Source: Desulfobacteraceae bacterium (GTDB taxonomy: Bacteria; Desulfobacterota; DSM-4660; Desulfatiglandales; Desulfatiglandaceae). From it: a stretch of 5,525 nt of DNA. The position numbers and the translations under genes were made by a program. Below the pieces are notes generated by a model, which worked only from the letters and a program-made list of their open reading frames with translations, was not told the DNA's origin and did not search any database. Positions 1-3,944 of this stretch are shown one piece after another (the first letter of the stretch is position 1; the number at the start of each line of letters is the position of its first letter). The DNA is taken from the NCBI GenBank assembly GCA_030612945.1, contig JAUWMY010000203.1:1-5525 (forward strand). Reading direction: 5' to 3'.

Positions 1-90
1 CGTATCCACCGTGTCTTTGTGACTCGTGAAAAAAAATTGACGGGCGTTATTACAACCGGTGATATGCTCGAAGTTATCCGGAATTCTTGA
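1..90 (+). CDS. CBS-domain protein, C-terminal end (partial)
   Basis: Only the last 29 codons and the TGA stop are in the window; the start lies to the left. The visible peptide begins RIHRVFV, continues through KLTGVITTGDML and ends EVIRNS. This is the classic second half of a CBS domain: a 'HRvfV' strand, a turn, the 'G(V/I)ITtgD' strand with the conserved Asp, then a final helix. CBS domains usually occur in pairs and bind adenine nucleotides or S-adenosylmethionine to regulate an attached domain. What the rest of this protein is cannot be told here; a small stand-alone CBS-pair protein or the tail of a larger regulated enzyme would both fit. The next gene is on the same strand 260 bp away and appears to have its own promoter, so co-transcription is doubtful. 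No convincing terminator follows the stop. Confidence 0.85.
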   Translation, partial: RIHRVFVTREKKLTGVITTGDMLEVIRNS

Positions 91-176
91 CCGTTGTGCC
101 GAATTGCTCATAAATCTTATAGACCTTATCGAGTTATTCACTCTTTTCCCGCCTCTTTGGGATAAAATTACCTTTC

Positions 177-205
177 TTTACAATTCCGATAAAATTTGGT
201 ATACT
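177..205 (+). promoter_or_regulatory. sigma70-type promoter for the B-box/TPR gene
   Basis: A -35 box TTTACA (177-182, five of six consensus bases) is separated by exactly 17 bp from a -10 box TATACT (200-205, five of six). A TGG at 197-199 gives an extended -10 (TGn) element. An overlapping TATAAT at 206-211 is an alternative -10 but lacks a good -35. Transcription would start near 212, leaving a leader of about 139 nt before the ATG at 351. The match is by eye only. Confidence 0.55.
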
Positions 206-218
206 TATAATAATTTTA

Positions 219-246
219 GGGGTTTCGCCCCAATTGGAATTTTGGG
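219..246 (+). other. Two overlapping leader stem-loops
   Basis: GGGG (219-222) can pair with CCCC (228-231) around a TTTCG loop. Alternatively CCCAA (229-233) can pair with TTGGG (242-246) around an 8-nt loop. Bases 229-231 are used by both, so only one can form at a time. They would sit at the very 5' end of the transcript from the 177-205 promoter. No U-run directly follows either stem, so neither is a standard intrinsic terminator. Both stems are short and may be chance. Confidence 0.3.
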
Positions 247-336
247 TTAAGATACACGCTCACGGTGAATCCAGTATCTCGCACCTTATGATCTGAGCTT
301 GTCCCTTACGCCCTCTATTATTTTTACCCGTTAGGG

Positions 337-343
337 AAAGGAG
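337..343 (+). promoter_or_regulatory. Strong ribosome binding site (AAAGGAG)
   Basis: AAAGGAG lies 7 nt before the ATG at 351, an ideal Shine-Dalgarno sequence and spacing. It fixes that start codon for the B-box/TPR gene. Confidence 0.85.
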
Positions 344-350
344 TTTTGCC

Positions 351-1790
351 ATGGCCACTAAAACGGTCTGCGAATACCATCCCACCAGACCAGCAGAGTG
401 GAATTGCCCCGAGTGTAACGACAGTTTCTGTGCTGATTGTATTGACACACGTGTTGTAGAACAGTATGGGAAAAAAAACAAATGGCACTTTTGTCCGAAA
501 TGTAATGTCCAGGTAAACAGACTCGCCTTCGAAAATACCGTTGAAACCTTCTGGAACAGACTGCCCAGGTTTTTTGTTTATCCTTTTCATCCCAGACCCC
601 TCTTATTAATGGCTGCCTTAGCAGTCGCCGCAGTTTTGGTTTCAGGCCCAGGTTTAATCATGATGTTGATACGTTTTGCTATCTGGGCAGTGATATTGAA
701 GTACTCCTTCGCCGCTCTAAAGAGCACTGCAAACGGCAAGCTGATTCCACCAAAGGTAGATTTACAGACAATCTCCGACGACTTTGAAGTAGTTTTCAAG
801 CAAATCGGCATTTATGTAATAATAGGGTTCGCGTTTTTTAAGGTGGCGCAGATAGCGGGAATTTTTGTGGGGTTTTTATTCCTTAGCGTGGCAATCCTCT
901 CTATCCCTGCAATGGTTATTGTCCTTGTGGCCACCAACAGCCTTTTGCATTCTATTAATCCCATGGTCTTTGCCAGGATGGCGTGGAGGATCGGATGGGG
1001 ATACCTTCTCATGTGCATTTTTCTGGCCTTATTGGGGGCCGCACCTGCCGTCCTCGGGCGATACATAATAGTTTTCCTGCCTGATATCTTACACGGATTT
1101 CTTTTTACTATGGCTAAGAGTTTTTACACTATAATTTCTTATCATCTGATGGGGTATGTTATTTTCCAATATCACGAAGAGATAGGATATGAAGTTGACC
1201 TGGATGAGGAGGAGGCATACTCAGACAAAACGACGCCCGAACAAAATGTAGAAAATGAACTGCTGAATAAAATCGATATTCTTGTCAAAGAAGGAAAACT
1301 CGATGAGGCAATATCTTTGATAAAAGATGAGACCGGGGGAGTTATTTCTGATCTGAATCTGGCTGAACGCTACTTCAATCTTCTTAAAATCAAGCAACTA
1401 ACCCCTGAGATGTTGAAGCATGGTGAAGTATATTTGGAGCTTCTTGCAAAAGAAGATCAAAGGGATAAATTATGCGAAGTGTATTTAGAGTGTATATTAA
1501 AGAAGCCGGAACTCACAATCTCTTCTTCTACGACCTTTAAAGTGGCGAGCTGCCTGAATGAAGCAGGAAATCCAAAAGGAGCCATTGTAGCTTATAACAG
1601 ATTTATCAAGGCGAATCCCAAAAACCCTTTGATTCCCAAGGCCTATTTTCTTGCGGCGAATGTGATCAACAAAAAACTGAAGAACCCGCGCAAGGCAATT
1701 GGGATACTCAAAGGTTTGATTAAGACATACCCGAACCACGAGATTGTCCCTTACGTGCAAAACTATATCAAACAAATGAGTATATCCTAA
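351..1790 (+). CDS. B-box-type zinc finger membrane protein with C-terminal TPR-like repeats
   Basis: The product has 479 residues in three parts. Residues 7-51 form a B-box-like zinc module with ligand candidates C7, H10, C19, C22, C27, C30, H46, C48 and C51 (C-x2-H-x8-C-x2-C-x4-C-x2-C, then H-x-C-x2-C). Residues about 84-275 are strongly hydrophobic and look like five or six membrane segments (roughly 84-118, 151-196, 215-243 and 247-275). They include a loop motif KLIPPKVDLQT (130-140) of the sort seen between helices of poorly characterised DUF4013/Yip1-like membrane proteins; that family link is tentative. An acidic linker (281-300) leads to a soluble helical region with TPR-like units near 304-330, 404-426 and 429-473. 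The start is fixed by AAAGGAG. No catalytic motif is visible; a scaffold or partner-recruiting membrane protein is the most that can be inferred. The stop codon lies inside an 11-bp direct repeat. Confidence 0.9.
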   Translation: MATKTVCEYHPTRPAEWNCPECNDSFCADCIDTRVVEQYGKKNKWHFCPKCNVQVNRLAFENTVETFWNRLPRFFVYPFHPRPLLLMAALAVAAVLVSGPGLIMMLIRFAIWAVILKYSFAALKSTANGKLIPPKVDLQTISDDFEVVFKQIGIYVIIGFAFFKVAQIAGIFVGFLFLSVAILSIPAMVIVLVATNSLLHSINPMVFARMAWRIGWGYLLMCIFLALLGAAPAVLGRYIIVFLPDILHGFLFTMAKSFYTIISYHLMGYVIFQYHEEIGYEVDLDEEEAYSDKTTPEQNVENELLNKIDILVKEGKLDEAISLIKDETGGVISDLNLAERYFNLLKIKQLTPEMLKHGEVYLELLAKEDQRDKLCEVYLECILKKPELTISSSTTFKVASCLNEAGNPKGAIVAYNRFIKANPKNPLIPKAYFLAANVINKKLKNPRKAIGILKGLIKTYPNHEIVPYVQNYIKQMSIS

Positions 1791-1888
1791 CCCGGATAAA
1801 CCGGAATTGGGGAATTGAGGAATTGCGAATTGAGGGATTAAAGATATGAAAAAACTCCTCAACCTAATCCCTGAACCCCTAACCCGGA
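1786..1888. repeat. Direct-repeat-bounded inverted arrays of 7-8-bp degenerate repeats
   Basis: CCTAACCCGGA occurs exactly at 1786-1796 and 1878-1888. The first copy contains the stop codon of the B-box gene. Between them the left arm is a degenerate tandem array with GAATTG cores at 1804-1809, 1812-1817, 1820-1825 and 1827-1832, closing with AGGGATTA (1833-1840). The right arm carries the exact inverse, TAATCCCT (1865-1872). Read on the minus strand it continues in a similar G-rich pattern (GGTTCAGGGATTAGG). The arms are separated by 24 nt. The segment looks like a short interspersed repeat or small palindromic non-autonomous element rather than coding sequence; the genome copy number is unknown. 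Confidence 0.65.
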
Positions 1889-2042
1889 CAAGTGGGAACC
1901 AAAAAGATTTCAAAAAGTTGAACATTTTTCAATACCCCGCAAACCCTTTGTGGAAGCGGCTTTCCGAAGATACCAATAAAATTTCTACACGTTTTGAACA
2001 CAAATGCATTTATAAGGTACTAACGAAGCTATTCCTCAAACC

Positions 2043-2064
2043 GACAAATTTGTGTGCATTTGTC
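2043..2064. repeat. 7-bp inverted repeat (stem-loop)
   Basis: GACAAAT (2043-2049) and ATTTGTC (2058-2064) are perfect inverses around an 8-nt loop. The right arm can alternatively pair with ACAAATGCA at 2000-2008. It may be part of the neighbouring repeat element; no U-tract follows. Confidence 0.4.
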
Positions 2065-2077
2065 AAATTTTATGCTT

Positions 2078-2135
2078 GCCCGTCCCGGGCCGGTTCGGGC
2101 CGGGGAGGCGAAGCGATATCCCGCCGTGGCGGGAT
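2078..2135. repeat. Pair of GC-rich palindromes
   Basis: The first is an imperfect hairpin. CCCGG (2084-2088) pairs with CCGGG (2100-2104); after a G-G mismatch, CCG (2090-2092) pairs with CGG (2096-2098) around a GTT loop. GCC (2078-2080) and GGC (2107-2109) can extend the base. The second is perfect: ATCCCGCC (2118-2125) and GGCGGGAT (2128-2135) around GT. Two adjacent GC-rich palindromes in an otherwise A+T-leaning gap resemble bacterial REP/BIME-like or MITE-type units. A transcription-ending role for the convergent genes is possible, but no T-run follows on either strand. Confidence 0.55.
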
Positions 2136-2205
2136 TAAGTGCGTGTAATTGTTTCCTATTCCAAAAACGCGGCTCAAAATTTAAGATCTTGATCTATATA
2201 GACAG

Positions 2206-3681
2206 CTAGTGCCCCTTCAGTAACCTGCGAGCAATTTGTGACTCTGCGGATTCAGGGTATTTTTTACAGATGATACGGAGGCATTTTGCTCCCTTCCCGG
2301 ATGCTCCTTTCTCTAAGTAGGCACGTGCGAGATTTAGTATTCCGGTAGGGTTCTTCTGAAAGCTCGGGGACTTATTTAAGAACGCTGCAAAGATCTCCTC
2401 AGTTTCTTTAAGATATCCATTTTTACAGAAAACAGAGGCGATTCTGAACAAGAGATCTCGATTGAGCCTGGGGCGTTGTGAAACACGGAAATACTCCTGG
2501 TAGGTTTCATATAATTCCTCATGAGCATTATTGACACTACTCAGATGCTTTAACAGTCTTGATGCCGATTCATGAAACCGTTCGCTTTGTGGATTTAGCC
2601 TATCAATATTAAAAAGGTGTTTCAGGGCATCAGGGTTATTGGGGTCTAATTCAAGAACCTGCTCCAGAAGTGGCCGGGCCCGATCCATATCGAGTTTTGC
2701 TATCCTTTCAAGCGCCTCTTCGAGGAGAGCGGGAATCTTCTCTTTTGGATCCTCTTCAAATATTTTTTCATCCACCCGCTGGAAAAACTTAAGGTTTAGA
2801 AAACCCAGGGCAGCGCCACTTATGAGCCCTCCTAAATGGGCGACATAAGCAATTTGAGTGTATCCTCCAAAAAACAACTGGAAAACCTCATTTCCAATCC
2901 AGATGGGGAGAAGAATGATTGCATAAACTTTTGCGTAATTGAAATAGAAGCCTAACGAGTAAAAAACCTTTATCTTTGTCCTTCCATACATCACTGTGAA
3001 TGCGCCCATGAGACCTGAGATGGCACCAGATGCGCCAATTAGAGGAACAGCGCTGTTCATATAGGCCAGAGAGAACAGCGCAACCGAACAAATTCCACTA
3101 AAAAGGTACAGTGACACATAAAACACTCTCCCGCATCCCAGTTCGAGCACGCATCCCACAAGCCATAAGAACACCATGTTTCCCAGGAGATGCATAAAGC
3201 TCCCATGGAGAAACATATACGTAATAGAGGTAGCGAAGTTCTTATGTGCAGGCCTAAAGCCATATCGGACACTTACAACGCTGGATAACAGGTCTTGATA
3301 ATTTGTTCTCAGTTTTTTCCACTCATTGTATATTTGCTCATTGGGGGTGATAATTTCATTATTCTGTAACTTTTTGATAAAGACATCATCCCCTTGCATT
3401 TTGATGTAAATGGGTCCTATGGAATCCCTATTAAAGTCTTTTGGCTTCTTCAAGTCGGAAATCTGCTCACCTGTCTCCACAGTATCGAGATAATCTAAAT
3501 ATCTGGGTATCTCTATCTTTGCGAGCCCGGAGTCGAAATAAAATTCAATGGCGTGCCCATATTGTTCTGTGTCCCCTGCCTGTAAAACAAAAAACACAAA
3601 GCAATTTATCAGAATAATTGCAATTGTAATTATGGGAGGATTTCGCTTGCTTATTTTTCCGGTCAAAGGGATTATTAACAT
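2206..3681 (-). CDS. Rhomboid family intramembrane serine protease with C-terminal TPR-like domain
   Basis: The product has 491 residues. An N-terminal membrane helix (about 16-34) is followed by a long hydrophilic first loop (about 36-148) and then the rhomboid core. The core has HGSFMHLLGN with H164 and N168 (the H-x3-N of the second helix), GASGAISG with catalytic Ser218, and AHLGGLISGA with catalytic His282. Helices lie near 186-206, 213-231, 250-270 and 278-297. Rhomboids cleave substrate membrane helices with this Ser/His dyad, so an active enzyme in the inner membrane is expected. Residues about 310-491 are soluble and TPR-like (318-359 and 410-478). The substrate is unknown. The N-terminus (MLIIPLTGKISKRNPP) matches the usual rhomboid opening and supports this ATG, although the ribosome binding site is weak (AGG only, 6 nt upstream). 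The gene converges on the B-box gene and diverges from recC. The first loop is longer than the few dozen residues common in simple rhomboids. Confidence 0.93.
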   Translation of the reverse strand: MLIIPLTGKISKRNPPIITIAIILINCFVFFVLQAGDTEQYGHAIEFYFDSGLAKIEIPRYLDYLDTVETGEQISDLKKPKDFNRDSIGPIYIKMQGDDVFIKKLQNNEIITPNEQIYNEWKKLRTNYQDLLSSVVSVRYGFRPAHKNFATSITYMFLHGSFMHLLGNMVFLWLVGCVLELGCGRVFYVSLYLFSGICSVALFSLAYMNSAVPLIGASGAISGLMGAFTVMYGRTKIKVFYSLGFYFNYAKVYAIILLPIWIGNEVFQLFFGGYTQIAYVAHLGGLISGAALGFLNLKFFQRVDEKIFEEDPKEKIPALLEEALERIAKLDMDRARPLLEQVLELDPNNPDALKHLFNIDRLNPQSERFHESASRLLKHLSSVNNAHEELYETYQEYFRVSQRPRLNRDLLFRIASVFCKNGYLKETEEIFAAFLNKSPSFQKNPTGILNLARAYLEKGASGKGAKCLRIICKKYPESAESQIARRLLKGH

Positions 3682-3713
3682 TGTAAGCCTATTTTTTCTA
3701 CCTGCCTTCGCTT

Positions 3714-3730
3714 CAGGCTCGGAAAGCCTG
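3714..3730 (-). other. Stem-loop in the rhomboid gene leader
   Basis: Read on the minus strand, CAGGCT and AGCCTG are perfect 6-bp inverses around TTCCG. The stem ends 32 nt before the ATG, so it would fall in the 5' untranslated leader if the proposed promoter upstream is used. It might affect mRNA stability or translation. The string GGCTTTCCGA within it also occurs at 1958-1967 on the plus strand. Confidence 0.35.
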
Positions 3731-3764
3731 CGCCTTAGAGAGCGCGACTTGCCCGGAGCGAAAT

Positions 3765-3793
3765 ATTATAGTTGTATGGCTTCAAAAGTTGAA
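3765..3793 (-). promoter_or_regulatory. Candidate promoter for the rhomboid gene
   Basis: On the minus strand a perfect TATAAT (-10) occupies 3770-3765, about 84 nt upstream of the start codon. The hexamer 17 bp further upstream is TTCAAC (3793-3788), only three of six matches to the -35 consensus. The call therefore rests almost entirely on the -10 box. Confidence 0.35.
3781..3793. repeat. Small operator-like palindrome TTCAA-N3-TTGAA
   Basis: This perfect 5+3+5 inverted repeat lies between the divergent rhomboid and recC genes. It overlaps the weak -35 region of the minus-strand candidate promoter. The placement would suit a regulator site, but its short A+T-rich arms make chance quite possible. 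Confidence 0.25.
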
Positions 3794-3875
3794 TCTATAG
3801 AACGTATTTACTGAATGCAAAATCTGGGCCAGATGGAAGCCATAATGAGAATTGCTGAGAAGTGCTCCCTTCTGG

Positions 3876-3889
3876 TGCAGCAAGCTGCA
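3876..3889. repeat. Palindrome TGCAGC-AA-GCTGCA upstream of recC
   Basis: These perfect 6-bp inverted arms around AA lie 55 bp before the recC start. As RNA they would make a 5-bp stem with a CAAG tetraloop. A protein-binding site or leader hairpin for recC is possible; no known operator consensus is matched. Confidence 0.3.
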
Positions 3890-3932
3890 ATTTATGCTAC
3901 AAGAACACAACCTACAGAGTATTAAGCAGATC

Positions 3933-3940
3933 GAGGTGAT
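3933..3940 (+). promoter_or_regulatory. Ribosome binding site GAGGTGAT that decides a TTG start for recC
   Basis: GAGGTGAT is an 8-base match to the complement of the 16S rRNA 3' tail (within GGAGGTGATC). Its GAGG core ends 8 nt before TTG at 3945, normal spacing. The other in-frame candidates are GTG at 3936, which lies inside this site, and ATG at 3894, which has no Shine-Dalgarno sequence. Confidence 0.65.
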
Positions 3941-3944
3941 TCGT

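Larger units (their letters stand above)
1791..2205. other. 415-bp non-coding convergent intergenic region
   Basis: This is the gap between the stops of two convergent genes. It holds the repeat arrays (to 1888), then an A+T-rich stretch to about 2040 with no recognisable gene. Two short inverted repeats follow (ACAAATGCA at 2000-2008 against its inverse at 2055-2063; GACAAAT/ATTTGTC at 2043-2064), then the GC-rich palindromes at 2078-2135. From 2136 to 2205 I see only the small palindromes AAGATCTT and TCTATATAGA. There is no clear intrinsic terminator with a U-tract for either gene. A 100-codon open frame from 1846 runs through the repeats and is judged not to be a gene. Confidence 0.6.

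Noticed and set aside
147..167. Possible terminator for the CBS gene (TCCC/GGGA with an A-run)
   Set aside because: Only a 4-bp stem with an 8-nt loop, and no T-run on the plus strand after it.
59..250. 63-codon plus-strand open frame
   Set aside because: It overlaps the CBS-domain end in another frame, lacks a ribosome binding site, and runs through the promoter and leader hairpin.
1792..1804. CCGG-ATAAA-CCGG hairpin as terminator of the B-box gene
   Set aside because: Only 4 bp of stem and no U-tract; better explained as part of the repeat segment.
1497..1925. 142-codon minus-strand open frame over the end of the B-box gene
   Set aside because: It is antisense to a convincing coding region and extends into repeat sequence; the peptide is of low plausibility.
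1846..2148. 100-codon plus-strand open frame beginning MKKLLNLIPEPL
   Set aside because: It runs through the inverted arrays and both GC-rich palindromes, and its C-terminus (RGGEAISRRGG) is just the palindrome read as codons. The GAGGG 9 nt upstream belongs to the repeat array. It shows no domain-like pattern.
3772..3801. Plus-strand recC promoter (TTGTAT, 18 bp, TATAGA)
   Set aside because: Only three and four of six consensus bases in the two boxes; too weak to list as a feature.
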